From assembly GCA_010645155.1 (NCBI GenBank), contig JAAGOF010000055.1:1012313-1076312 (forward strand): 64,000 nt of DNA, read 5' to 3'. Under the pieces are notes generated by a model that made no database searches, was not told where the DNA came from, and saw only the letters and a program-made list of their open reading frames with translations. The stretch comes from Tigriopus japonicus. Its lineage: Eukaryota > Arthropoda > Copepoda > Harpacticoida > Harpacticidae. Of the stretch, positions 1 to 11,621 are shown piece after piece; position 1 is the first letter of the stretch, and the number at the start of each line of letters is the position of its first letter. The position numbers and the translations under genes were made by a program.

Positions 1-538
1 GTAGAGAAGTGATCAAGGCATAACGACAACTCCATTGCCTGGGCTCCCGACCAACGGTTGATTATGCGTCATGTGCTCATTGGATGGAGGAGATCGAACT
101 GCCCAAAAAATGGATGGTTGAACGTGGGCGCGAATCCTTTCCACGATCGCTTTGACGAAGGCCGGTATTTTTTCCCTTTCGTGGTTTCTGCTTTTGAGAG
201 CTTTCGGTGACAGGAAACGAGAAAAGTCAGACAAGGGGACGAGTCTTTCTAAAAAAAACACAGTTATCCTTTCCATGATATTGAGGACGAATATCAATTA
301 GATCTGGGTCTACATTAATTTAATTTGTACCGAGGTTTCACGGGCCAAGGTTGACGTCAACACTTAGGCTATTGACCAAAACTTATCGAGAAATGTCGGT
401 CAGTCCCAAAACCAATCAATAAATCATGGTTGAAATTGGATCTACTATATAGGCGAATACATGTCTGAAAGGGCCATGAAACCATAATATCATTTGTTTT
501 AGCAAAGACTAAAAGAAAACGTGACTTGGCGCTGTTTA
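1..538. other. Non-coding stretch, no supported gene
   Basis: This is the region downstream of the first UGT gene. A 94-codon open frame lies on the minus strand at 13-297, but it has no recognisable domain and no splice context I can support. I see no repeat, RNA gene or clear promoter here. Confidence 0.4.
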
Positions 539-540
539 TT
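535..540 (-). terminator. Poly(A) signal of UGT1 overlapping its stop codon
   Basis: On the minus strand the stop codon runs straight into a canonical AATAAA hexamer (TAATAAA), so the signal overlaps the last codon. The 3' UTR would be very short. This is read directly; use of the signal is inferred. Confidence 0.5.
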
Positions 541-2742
541 ACAAAACTTTCATCTTTTTGTTCGAGGACCAACAACAAATGGAAATCATTTTGAACAAGC
601 CCACAAGAAACACGATCGGGATCATCAGAAAAAATGCTACCACATCCAATGAATGGTATTGTAACCAATTGAGGTGACGATGAGCTGGCTTTAAATGTGG
701 TGCGCCTTTGTGGCGCATTAAATACTCCACGTAATACACAGCTTTCTCGATGGGTGGATCCAAATTGTCACTGACAAGACGACCAAAATACTGAGCGTTG
801 TTTTTGTATTTGGGGTCATTCACGAGGGCCAAAATAGACGTTCTAGAGAGGAGGAAAATATCACTTTACGCTTTGAGTGAAGGCAAAGCTTTAAGAACAG
901 GTCTACAAAATTCAAACTATCGAATGCTCTAAAAGGTGGGGAAAAATGAGAAATGAAGAGATGTCAAATGTTGACAGGGAATAAGCTTATTTTTAATGCA
1001 TATACTATTTTTTCTCAGTCACTTCTTGAGCATGAACTAGACGGAAAATTGATTTCAAGGAATCTTTTGTTCGATGCAATTGAGTGGTTGTGACAAGAAA
1101 GTTGAAGCATTCGCGACATGCTCTTAGCAAGATTACCTGTTCCACGATAGGGATTTGAAAAAGGAAGCCCGCTTTCCAGAAAGTTTTTAAGTTTTAAAAT
1201 CAACTTTTCCCACAAACTAATCATTTTGTTTTGGTTTTATTTTTTAACCCAAAACTTGATCAAGAGCACCCTTTTTTGACACTTCCGAGTCTTCACTTAA
1301 AATATCCTTTGAAGACCTTGTAACACAACTAAAATGACATGATAAAATCCAATCCCACATGTTTTTGTGGGCTAGCTGTCGAATTCAACTTACCGAAGAT
1401 CTTCCTCGTTCAGAGTCGCCCAATTCAGTTTTCTACCATACTCCAACCTTTCAGCAATGTTGGCATTGCCATGTTGATCCGCAAATCCAGGAATGTAAAG
1501 CATTGGAATATGATTACTCAAGGCCTCCTCTGTACTCAACAATCCTCCATGGGTGATGAAGAGCTTCACATTGGGATGAGCCAAAATATCTTGCTGAGGA
1601 CACCACTTTTTCAAGAGCACATTTTCCGGCTTCCCTTCCATTTCCTCGGTCTCCCATTTGAACACAACACGTTGTTTCAACGTGGCAAACACGTTAATGA
1701 ACATTTGACAAATCCTTCGCGGCATTTTACTGCCAGATATAATCTAAAACAAAAAGGGTTTTTTTCATAGGTCTTGTACTTGAGATGGATCTCAGACTCA
1801 CCGATCCAAAAGAGACATAAATAACCCCATCTTGAGCTTCATTCATCCAAGTGTTGAGGTCTTTGGGTAAAGGTTTGGGATCTTTCAGATGAAGTCCACC
1901 AACAAATGCCATGTTCGGATTGATCGGTCTTACCCCATCAAAGATGGGATGGCCATTGGCCAAGCAAAAATCAATATCCATGGCAGCCTTGTGCAAGTCA
2001 ATAAGATACTCGCCATTTGTGAATTCAAAGGCCTGTGCTTCCAGTTTTGGAAAAAGGTACCAACTCGAGCGAGCTAAAATGTGGGTGGTCGCAAAATTGA
2101 CGACTCTTTGGAAGAAGGACATTTCTTGTGAATAGGGCAAGGACTCGAAAGGAATATATGATGGATCCAAAGGGTTGCCCATAAAGTAATCTGCGGACGG
2201 ATATCGAGAACCTGGGAACAGCAATAGCGTTGGTGTCTGAAGGATCTCTTTCACAAAGTAAAAGCCAAAATCAAGGGCAAACATGTGAACGATGATCAAG
2301 TCGAATTTTGGACGCTCGTGGTAAATTCTTTGAAAAGCGGGATGATGAAACGTCTCGTTTTGGCCCTAAAATGTCATTCATCCATAATGCAAAAATCGAT
2401 TTTAAATTTAGACAACTCAATGGCTCTTACGTTTAGTTCAAATTGGACGAATTTGTTCATATTCCAGTCCCGTTTTCCTTCAAAAATATCTTCTGATACA
2501 ATGGTAGCGTCCATTCCTAAGCCGGTAGCATACAATTCCACATTTGGCATTTTATCGAAAGTTGGATCATGATTGGGAGCAATCAGAGTCATCGAATGGC
2601 CTTTCTTGGCCAAGGCCACGGCCAAAGGTCTCCAGATGTTCCAATGACTCTTGGATCCAACTGGCATGTACATGAGGATGGAACCACCCTGAACACCAAG
2701 GGTGGCACAAAGTTGCAAGAGTATTATGCTCAAGAATTGCAT
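539..2742 (-). CDS. UDP-glycosyltransferase (UGT1 of cluster)
   Basis: A family 1 glycosyltransferase that transfers a sugar from a UDP-sugar to small lipophilic acceptors, normally facing the ER lumen. Coding exons are 2742-2431, 2365-1802, 1743-1394 and 842-539, all with GT-AG borders and phases 0, 0 and 2; they total 1530 nt, or 509 residues, within the usual UGT length range. A signal peptide of about 20 residues is followed by the acceptor-domain motif GSKSHW, with the likely catalytic histidine at 33. The UGT signature lies at about residues 339-385: WCPQQDIL, then ITHGG, then the DQ sugar-contact pair. A membrane helix at about 474-497 precedes a short basic tail with Lys at -3 and -5 (KxKxx ER retrieval). 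It is first of four tandem same-strand paralogues. The acceptor substrate and the UGT subfamily cannot be told from sequence alone. Confidence 0.93.
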
Positions 2743-2801
2743 CTTAAATCAAGAAAGGATAAAGGAAATTATCATAATTATCATGAATTGTTTTTCATTG
2801 T

Positions 2802-2819
2802 TTTTTTTTTTTTTTTTTT
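2802..2819. repeat. Poly-T tract
   Basis: A run of about 18 T lies just upstream of UGT1 (poly-A on the gene strand). It may be a length-variable simple repeat or the tail of a retroposed sequence. No other element hallmark is visible. Confidence 0.7.
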
Positions 2820-3022
2820 GCTTTGATCTAGATTTTATGATCAGGCCCACGAGGTATTTTCTCAAATGCGCAAAGCTTCTTTCTTTCTTACTCAGAGACT
2901 GAAAACGAGCAATGAAAAAATAATATCTCCTTTTATCTGAATTTTCAATCCTAATGATTATTTCTAATGCAAGAAAAGGCATTCAAAAATTTCATACACC
3001 CTTCATTCACATGTCGTACTCG

Positions 3023-4030
3023 CACTGTGTTTATTAAAAATGACACACAAAATTATTTCAAGGTTGCGTGAGCAAAAAGTAACAAAGTTCCTTTGTGAGG
3101 TGGGGTGGGCAAAAGAAGCTCATGAGAAAGAAGCGTTGACACAGTCAAGTTGTTTGGATTTTTTGAAGCTTTAAATGTTAGCCATTTTTGTCGCCAGTCA
3201 AAGTTAGAAAGAAAGTCGATTTTGCAATCAACTAAGATAGATCATGCCAGTAAAAAATGATCCAGTCTTTGGATCACAAAATAAGATGAATTCAGGCCCT
3301 TCCATGGATATTTTTCAATCAAAGGCTCCTACTTGCTGTATTTTTTCTCTTCCCCTTCCTGGGCTGTTTGGATTTTTAAAGGCTTTGTGAAAAAGCCACT
3401 GTTGCTGGTGTTCTGACAACATTTCTTTTACATGAGCTTCTGTAGGGTGGGCATTGCTTCAATGTAAACATTGCTTCTCATTTAAGGTAAATGAACCAAC
3501 TTTCCCCTAAATGTAATGTCACCTATGATTCTATATGGTATACCCTTTAATATATCCATTCAATCTACAATCCCAGATGCCTTAACTAGGCAAACAAAAG
3601 TCCATTTTTCATAATGGACAACTTTGGTCTTCACCACGGCCTTCAATCTTCCAACTGCAGTCTCAACATGACTCAAAATTGCAAAAGGATTTTTGTGTCA
3701 GAGTGTGTGTAGATAGCGATGCATTCATTTTTTTTAAATGAGACAGTCCAAGAACAAGAGCTACAACTCACACCTGCTCCATTAACACATTCATTGCTAT
3801 CACTGTAGTTATGTGACAACGCTATTGATTGAATGGATGAATTTTGGTGGCATACCCTGTAGAATTACAAGTCACATTACATTCGGGAGAAAGTTGGTTT
3901 CTTTCCCTTAAATGAGAATCAATGTTTACATTGGAGCAATACCCACCCCACCTCACAACGGAACTTTGTTCTTTTTGTTCATGCAACCTTGAAATAATTT
4001 TTGTGTCATTTATAAGTGAGAGTTTATTAA
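3023..4030. mobile_element. Fold-back (inverted-repeat) element
   Basis: The right arm (about 3830-4030), read on the minus strand, matches two left blocks: 3023-3110 and 3436-3570. Both arms carry the G-rich string GAGGTGGGGTGGG and the string CAATGTAAACATTG. About 325 bp (3111-3435) interrupts the left arm and itself begins and ends with short inverted copies around an 'agctcatg' core, so it looks like a nested insertion. No coding capacity is seen. The exact outer ends and any target duplication are unclear. Confidence 0.7.
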
Positions 4031-4424
4031 AGGATTACCTACGTAAGTTAGAACTTTGATCCCAAAACAAAAGATTTTTTTAATGCCCTATTCACCATAG
4101 GGTGCAAGTTAAATGTTGCACATTATCCAAGCGTTGATCTTGCAATACTGGAGACCATTTTCCCAAAAAGTTCCTCAATTTTTAGTCGTCAGTCATTTGC
4201 TACATTAAAATGCATTGTAAAGAGACAGCTTACCTTGATGTAAACTGGCGATCCGACCAATCAAAGGTAATCCACCACCAAAATACAAGGGCACTTCGAT
4301 ACCAGGTTCGTTTCACTTGTGAAACTGGACAATTTTCATTGATGTCTCACCACCAAATGTGTAAACTCACTGACCAATTTGGATCAATAAACAAGATACA
4401 CCCCGCTCTTATCATTCCTCCCTC

Positions 4425-4560
4425 GGGACCACAACTTTACGACGAACGAGTTCTCATTCCAGTTATGCTTCCGGTGAGGCGTTAGTGTAGAATTCTTTCC
4501 AATTCTTCACCACTCCATCTTGTACCCACATTAATAATCATTCGCAAAATCCCGCTTAAT
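4425..4560 (+). repeat. Interspersed repeat, copy 1 (second copy at 22395-22560)
   Basis: The stretch containing 'cattcctccctcgggaccac', then 'ggtgaggcgttagtg' and 'aattctttccaattcttcac', recurs with substitutions at about 22395-22560 in the same orientation. No frame is shared between the copies, so this is a dispersed non-coding repeat. Confidence 0.65.
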
Positions 4561-4689
4561 ATGGTACTAGATCTTTCAACTACAAATTTTCAAGAGCAAA
4601 AGCCCAACCTTTTGACCTTGAACGACTGACTCTTAAATGTTTTTGGTCTTGTTTTTGTCCATCGATACCAAAAACTCTGAAAAGAACCG

Positions 4690-5435
4690 GTATAAAGCTT
4701 CTTATGAAACTGAGCTACTTCAGATCAATGTCTTGCACAAAACTGAGAATGAATCTCAATTAAATGCATGTATTTTAATAATATTGGTAACAATAAGTTA
4801 CATTAATGTAACTTGAATATAATTATACCAACATCAGACAACGGGTTCAATTATACACAGATCAAGTTTCATGAAAATTGGACGTCTTGTGGGAAAACTC
4901 TGTCTTTGTTATTAATAGTGAAACTTTTTACAGCCAATAATGTATCCACACTCTTGCTCATAAAAACATCATTTTTAGTCAACATTTTATCGCCTGAAAT
5001 GCTTGAAATCCATTAGATGCTAAATAACAACATTTTGACAGGCCGAACCGAGAGGAGGCACAAGATTGAACAAATTATTCGTCAACTTGTTGATGATTTC
5101 CTATGAATGATTATTCATGCAGAATGCAGTAAAGAACAGATTACCGTCATAGAGCACTATATTCTTCACTTTGATGGTGTTGTTAGGCACTTATATGTAA
5201 TCTGAAACCATTGGTATTTCAGGATAAGTTGCAGAGTGTTGATAATGACTGGTGAACGTTATTTACCCAAGAGTGGGGTGAATTTAATTATCTCTAAGAG
5301 ACAGATACACATACCGTACTAGAATGATGTCTAGACAATTCATCCACTGATTTAGTGTAAAATATTGAATATTGAGTCCATAACACTTCCCTATCGTTCA
5401 CTCCATGGGGCCTCTTTGGTCTCCCAAAAACAACA
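4690..5435 (-). mobile_element. Degenerate interspersed element, inverted copy of 13295-14154
   Basis: Read on the minus strand, this stretch aligns along nearly its whole length with 13295-13975. Shared blocks include the 'gataattaaat' and 'tgaaaccattggtat' regions and the pairing of 'cagattac' with 'agtaaagaacag'. Many small changes and indels show both copies are old. One end still resembles the GGGCCTCATTGGGCT terminal sequence seen at the other copy. No long frame is left. Confidence 0.65.
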
Positions 5436-6237
5436 CTTCAGATGGATTTTAATTTCATTTTTGGAACTCCATTGTAAGGCTAAAGTACTAATATCTTTTT
5501 GAACTTGGAAAAAAGTCAATCATGAATGAATAAATTGATTACGTTTTTGACATCATGTTTGGTAAATAGGCAAACTTTTAAATTGCCTCCGTCTTGTTCC
5601 TGCCAATGAACTCTCCATTGAGTGAACTCAATTCATGGCAGTGTTAATTAGATCATTGCGCCTAAAGTAGCTTGGTGTGTACTGTATTTTGTCTCGTTAT
5701 GCTCTCTTCCACACATAATGATTTCCTTTGTGCGTTCCTCCACCATTATTTAAACCTGTTGCTCCATTCTTTTCTTATCCACTTCATTTTTGTTATTCTA
5801 CACGAAGTGACGTCATTCACCGTTCTCCTAGTTTCCCATGATTGTCTTTAGTAAGATGGCACATATTTGCAACAATTCTTGTATTATTGGTCTTCATACT
5901 CTTTTAAAAGCTTGTTTATTAAGAGAATTCGAAAAATTGGAACAGGGAAATAAGTTTGGCTTGAGAAACTGGCATGCACAAATAATTGGTGTTTATTTTC
6001 AGTTTGTCGGAAAAGTTGTCAAAACCTATTGAAAATATTTGTATGGTTTGACTTAACGCCAATAAGATTAGAGGAAAAAGAGATTTTAGAGGTCTAACAT
6101 GCAAGTTTTCGTTATTATACTTTGATATTTATTTACTTACTTTTTAAGAAACTTATATTAATCAATACATTCAACTTACAGGGATAAAATTTGGTACTTT
6201 TGATGTCTAGCTATGGCCTTACCATCCATCCTAAAGC
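5436..6237. other. AT-rich non-coding stretch
   Basis: Nothing is recognised here: no open frame with coding character, RNA gene, or repeat shared with the rest of the window. Confidence 0.4.
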
Positions 6238-6353
6238 TCATTGCACCGAAAAAGGAAGATACAAGTTCATAAAATCGATCTCCTCGATTCGTTTTTGAAT
6301 TTCCCTCAGTTCCCTCGGAGTCAGGGCGGCCAAATCGAGCACTCTTATTTCGT
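6238..6353 (-). CDS. Possible isolated C-terminal coding exon or gene relic
   Basis: On the minus strand an acceptor-like TTTAAG is followed by 37 codons and a TGA stop. The peptide is helix-rich: ALTPRELREIQKRIEEID, then FMNLYLPFSVQ. Its charged coiled-coil-like character contrasts with the flanking AT-rich DNA. A second short coding-looking stretch ending in a GTAAGT donor lies upstream (about 6648-6610, LLAETYEKVRAKK). Its reading phase does not join this exon cleanly, so the pair is either a decayed gene or chance. I do not recognise the protein. Confidence 0.25.
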
Positions 6354-7142
6354 CTTAAATATATACCGAGAGTTAGAACTTCAATGCAATTTAATTCTGT
6401 AATGCTTGGTCACTATTTGAAGACAATTGTTTAGAATAGTGGGTTTTTTAAATGCTAATTTATCGTAAATGCAAAAAGTTTTTTTAAAATTTATACTAAG
6501 GCCTAAGGTACATTTTTGTTAGATCTTACAAAGATCATTTGAAGAAAAATTCTCGTTATTTTTAAGTCAAGTTTGTTTACTCAAATATAAATTCAAATTA
6601 AAAACTTACTTTCTTAGCTCTCACTTTCTCGTATGTTTCTGCCAGGAGCTGGTATTCACAAAAAAATGGTTTTTAATGTCAAACCGTTTAAGTATTATGC
6701 AAGGCCAAGCCGATCACAAATGACCAATACTTTCTCCATTGCTATTTTAATTACTTGGTGCTATTTTAAGTCTTAAGAAGTTTCAAAAATGACATGAAAT
6801 AGTGAAATTTTAGTTTCAGTTATTCAGAAGGATAAACCTTCTGAATTCATTTATTTTTCAACACAAATCAGATATAAATGAAAACTATCAAAGAAAATAC
6901 TAAAAACATACTAGTTACCAAAATAATTTTATGTTACACGGTGATTTTCCTTTAAGTTTGGAAGAAAATGCCCAAGTTCAAGTATTTAAGATCTGCTCAG
7001 AGTGGCAAAACACTTTCTTTCAATTTTCTTTCTTTTTATTTTCGGCCGCTATAAATATGACTTAACATTACGTTTTATCAAAGTCTAATTTGCAGATGCT
7101 TTCTTGTTGTAAACCGAATTAGTTTAAAGTGCATTATTAGTC

Positions 7143-8650
7143 TAGGGACAGGCATTTTAGACGAATAAACTTATTTGTCTTTTTTAGTCTTTATTCGTCA
7201 TTTTTACTCTTATTCGTCGCGATAAATCTATTTGTCTAATTTGGATTTTATTCGTCTTTTTTCGTCTAATCTGGCAATTTACGCAATTTTTTTCGTCTAA
7301 TAAGTCAAAAATTGGATTTTTTGCTGTTTTTCCTCAAATTTCAAAGCAAATAGACACTTTTTAAAAAGTTCAAAAAACTCCAAAACTTGGCCCAAAGTAA
7401 TGGTTTGATTGTGAGTTGCGTTATTGCACGAGCAAAATATGATCCACACTGATATCTTAACTTGTATGTTTCCTGACAGACACAAAGAAAAGGTCACTAC
7501 TGGATTGAAAAGGCTATCTGACTATGCGCACAATTAATGTGTCAGCAAACCTGCTTCTAAATATTGCTCTATTGAAAACGTTGGAATAAGGGTGGTTTGT
7601 TTTGAATTCTTGATTTTTTTAATTTATATGTACCACTGACCATTTCTTGCTCATTCGGTACTTTTTCGTTTGTTAATTTTGTAGATTTTGCCGTTTTGCA
7701 CAAGGGGGTTGCTGTTCCTCTCAATTGGGCCACACATTTTGTCTACTTTATGGGCAGTAGTTTTAATCCTCTTTTTTTCCTCTTTACAGGCAATTCACTA
7801 GTCTTTTGCCATGTACGTTAGTCTTTCGTCTAATAAAGCCTTTTATTCGTCTTTTTTCGTCAAATCAGTCAATTTTATTCGTCTTTATTTGTCTAATCAG
7901 GTACTTTTATTCGTCTTTTTTCGTCAAATCGGTCAATTTTATTCGTCTTTATTTGTTTGGGGCGTTAGCGGCCATTTCTTACCCTTTTCTGCAATTTTCT
8001 GTCATTTTCTGCTACCAAGTGACTGTGTTGATGCCATGGGCCGTCTCCATGCTGTTGTGAGGGCCCCAGGGGTTCATTTTGTCTGAAATTTGGACTACTA
8101 ATGCTTCAGAATATGGTCATTATTTAATGACACTGTGGCACCCTGGAAAGGAAGTAGAGCTCTGACCACGTGCGAGAAAGGACCAATAAATACTGCTTCC
8201 GTACATCGTCTTAAGACTTTATTCGTAGGCCCACATTCGCGTGACTACTACAACGCAATAATAATTTGTCAGGCAAAACAGTTTGGAGTTTGTTGTCCGT
8301 TTTTTTTATTTTCTAGATTTGCCGTTTTTGCAAAGCAGACAGATTTTTCCCCGTCAATAGGAACATACTTTTCGTTTGTTTTGTGGGAGCAGTTTTGAAT
8401 GTCCTTTGTTCGTCTTTAAGGGCACTTAATATGTCTTCTTTCATATAAGGAAGTTCCATTCACCTGTTTGGGAAATTCATTCAATTTTTTGCATCTTATA
8501 AGTAGTTTTTTTCGTTTTATGGGAATTGTTATTCGTTTTTTTCGTTTAATTGGCCAATTTTATTCGTCTTTTTTTCATGTAATAAGGCACTTGTATTTGT
8601 CTTTTTACGTTTAATTTGACAGTTTCATTCGTCAAAAGTTCCTGTCTCTA
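7143..8650. mobile_element. Terminal-inverted-repeat element, 'gacgaataaa' family copy A
   Basis: It starts TAGGGACAGGCATTTTAGAC and ends in the inverted counterpart (minus strand TAGAGACAGGAACTTTTGAC). Between them the DNA repeats T-rich units such as 'tattcgtcttttttcgtc' many times, mostly near the two ends. The 8 bp outside the two ends do not match, so the target duplication has decayed or the ends are slightly misplaced. No transposase frame is seen. See copy B at 17663-18549. Confidence 0.7.
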
Positions 8651-8998
8651 GCTGTCAGTCACCCAATTGAGAGACGTTATTCAGTGCTGGATTAAACTCC
8701 AAACTAATTAAAATTCACGTCTTACATAACAGATAAATATTTTAGACTTTTTTGCAGCAGCCGTGAGAATTTTCATGAACCAAACTTCGCAAGCAAATGA
8801 GCTAATTTATATTTAGGTCTTTCTAATAAGAAAAGGTTTGCTATCATCATGAATTTTCACTTCCCACATGTTGGAAGATGGTCAACGGACACATATGGTC
8901 CATATAGGTCGGGCCTCCATTCATTTTGCCGGTCAGTCTATACATTAGGTCGGTAGTGGGAATTATTCTATCCAAGGCAAAATTCTGAGCAAAAAGTT

Positions 8999-9004
8999 TT
9001 TATT
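8999..9004 (-). terminator. Poly(A) signal of UGT2
   Basis: A canonical AATAAA hexamer lies a few bases downstream of the UGT2 stop codon on the minus strand. Confidence 0.5.
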
Positions 9005-9009
9005 ACTAT

Positions 9010-10978
9010 TTAGGAGAGTTTGACTTTTTTAATTTGTGAGCAACAGCACCTGAAGATAATTTTGGTCAAGGCAATAAAAAATAGAACAGGTACGAGAACA
9101 AGGAACGCAATCACATCCACCGAGTGATATTGCAACCAATTGAGATGACGATGGGCAGGTTTCAAGTGTGGCGCACCTTTGTGTCGAATCAAATATTCAA
9201 CGTGATAAACAGCTTTTTCAAGGGGTGGCACCAAAGTATCAGTCAAAAGTTGTCCATAATGTCTGGCATTGTTTTTGAACTTGTGGTTCCGTAACAGAGA
9301 CATGATAGATTGCCTGAAATTTGAAAGCAACAATAAATAAAAAAAACTTGTCTAGAATCCGGTAGCCAAACCAAGCCAAGAAACTTAAAACGACAATAGT
9401 TTAGTATTTATCACGCAAAAACTTTACGTTAAAAAATTCTTTGCGGAGTTGACTGCTTTTTCGTTATCTTTCAGCCCCTAATGGTCTTTTTTGATGCATC
9501 GGATTGTTGCTCTATTTTTCTTGCTGAGTGTGCCAAGTAATTCTCTTACTTTTATTTAGCAAAGTAATCAAAGAAGGCCTTCATGCCGGATTGCTTGACT
9601 TTTCAAAAATAGGAAAAAGCTAAATTACCTCAAGTCTTCTTCTGTCAGGGTGGCCCAATTCAATGTCAACCCAAAACCCAACATTTCAGCGTTATTGGCG
9701 TTTCCAGCTTGATCAACAGTACCAGGGATATAGAGCATAGGAACATGAGCACTCAGTGATTCCTGAGTGCCAAGTAGTCCTCCATGGGTGATGAAGAGCT
9801 TCACATTTGAATGGGCCAATATGTCTTGTTGTGGACACCACTTCTTCAAAAGCACATTTTCAGGTTTGCCTTCCATTTCCTCGGTCTCCCATTTGAAAAT
9901 AACGCGCTGTTTGAGTGTGGAGAACACGTTGATGAAAATTTGACGAATTCGTTGAGGCATTTTGCTTCCAGACAAGACCTAAACCGAACACATTTATCAT
10001 GGCAATGCAAGGATTTCAAAGAAGTTAAAAACATACTGATCCAAAGGCCACATAAATGACTCCATCTTTGGCACCTTCGATCCAATCGTTGAGGTCTTTG
10101 GATAAAGGCTCGGGTTCACTCAAATGAAGTCCACCCACAAACTCCATGTTGGGGTTGATCGGTCGAACTCCATCAACAATAGGATGACCATTGAGCAAAC
10201 AAAAGTCCATATCCATGGCGGCTTTGTTTATGTCCGCCTGATATTTGCCATTGGTTAGCTCGAATGCTTGTTTTTCCAATCTTGGGAACATGTACCAACT
10301 GGCTCGGGCAAAGACATGTGTGCCAATGAAGTTTGCAACTCTTTGAAAGAAGGTCATTTCCTGTGTGTAAGATGATAACTCCAATGGAATGTAAGAAGGA
10401 TCTAACGGGTTTCCCATAAAGTAGTCTGCCCATCGAAATCTTGAACCTGGGAAGAGGATCATGGTTGGCGTTTTAAGAACCTCTTTTACAAAATAGAACC
10501 CAAAATCAAGATTGAACACATGAACAATCGCCAAGTCAAACTTTGGCTTCTCCTTATAAATCTTTTGAAACCCAGGATTATTGAAGGTAGTGTTTTGAGC
10601 CTGAAAATATTCAAATATTTAGTGGCCATGATCAACTCACAATTTTCAAGTATACAATGGTCTTACGTTAAGTTGGAATTCAAAAAATCCATTCAAATTT
10701 AAGGATTCTGTCCCGTCAAAGATCTCCTCCGAATCCACAATTGAATCCATTGATGATCCAGTGGCATACAGTTCCACATTTGGCAAATCGTCAAATGCAA
10801 AATCTTTGTTGGGAGCAAACATTGTCAATTTATGACCCCTGTGGGCTAAGGCCAATGCCAAAGGCCTCCAGACGTTCCAATGACTCTTGGATCCAACTGA
10901 CATGTACAAGAAGATGGAACTAGCTTGAGAGTTAAGGACAGCACACAAAAGTAGGAACAGAACTGGTAGATGCTTCAT
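9010..10978 (-). CDS. UDP-glycosyltransferase (UGT2 of cluster)
   Basis: Coding exons are 10978-10667, 10600-10037, 9978-9629 and 9313-9010, with GT-AG borders and the same lengths and phases as the neighbouring paralogues, giving 509 residues. An in-frame ATG exists seven codons upstream (10999). I chose 10978 because it makes the first exon exactly 312 nt, as in the other three genes, and leaves a cleaner signal peptide. The motif GSKSHW puts the likely catalytic His at 33. The UGT signature (WCPQQDIL, ITHGG, DQ) is complete, although the loop after it reads AGNANNAEM rather than the GNANIAER of the other copies. A membrane helix and a KxKxx tail follow. It is probably an active ER conjugating enzyme of unknown acceptor, and appears the more divergent of the set in the signature loop. 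Confidence 0.92.
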
Positions 10979-11065
10979 TTTCAGTGAGTGGAAACCCAAG
11001 GGAGAGAAAGAGAGAGTCTGACTCAGGTGTTCTGAAAGTGGTTTATTTCACGCTCTGATTGAGAT

Positions 11066-11072
11066 TTTTATA
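11066..11072 (-). promoter_or_regulatory. Putative TATA box of UGT2
   Basis: TATAAAA on the minus strand, about 88 nt upstream of the chosen UGT2 start codon, leaves room for a short 5' UTR. No equally clear TATA box was seen at the other three UGT genes. Confidence 0.4.
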
Positions 11073-11621
11073 CTATGTGCACCTTCTGTCTTCAGATAAG
11101 TATCAAATTTGTTTTTCGGGTTAATGTGGCCGTCGTGAGAGGTCTTTCGTCAGCTTACCAGTTTTACTGATTTCTGCCCTCTTTTGAAGTTCTACAATCT
11201 ATCAAAGTGAATCAGTCAAAAGCACAAGGAGATGAATGGGGGCACTCATTTTTCCAATGGAAATATCAGCTTATTGTTTGAAAATGTGTGCATGTTGTGT
11301 TTCAAAGTTACGAATTTTACTTTTGGAAATCCTCATACCTCCAAAACCCTGACGCAAAGAGGAGAACTTGAAACCCCCAACCTCAAAAACTGGTTCTGAA
11401 GGTTCCAAATTTTTCGGTTCCGGGTCAAAGTCAATTCGTCGACTTTTCGGAACTGACCGGTTTAGTTCAAAATATCTTTTTTTGGATCCGAGTCGATGCG
11501 AATCCGAATTGGATTAGATCCAGTTCATTAAAAGATTTTCCAATGTCACTGCTTGTTTGTGAAAGTTGAGCTTTCAAATAAATCTCATCCAAATTTGATT
11601 TGTCGACTTCCGACTCCGACT

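Noticed and set aside
1339..1770. Plus-strand open frames opposite the UGT exons (also at 9811, 26640 and similar)
   Set aside because: They mirror the conserved minus-strand UGT exons and show no domain of their own.
7143..8650. CRISPR-like array of short repeats
   Set aside because: The repeat units are degenerate, irregularly spaced and bounded by transposon ends in an animal genome.
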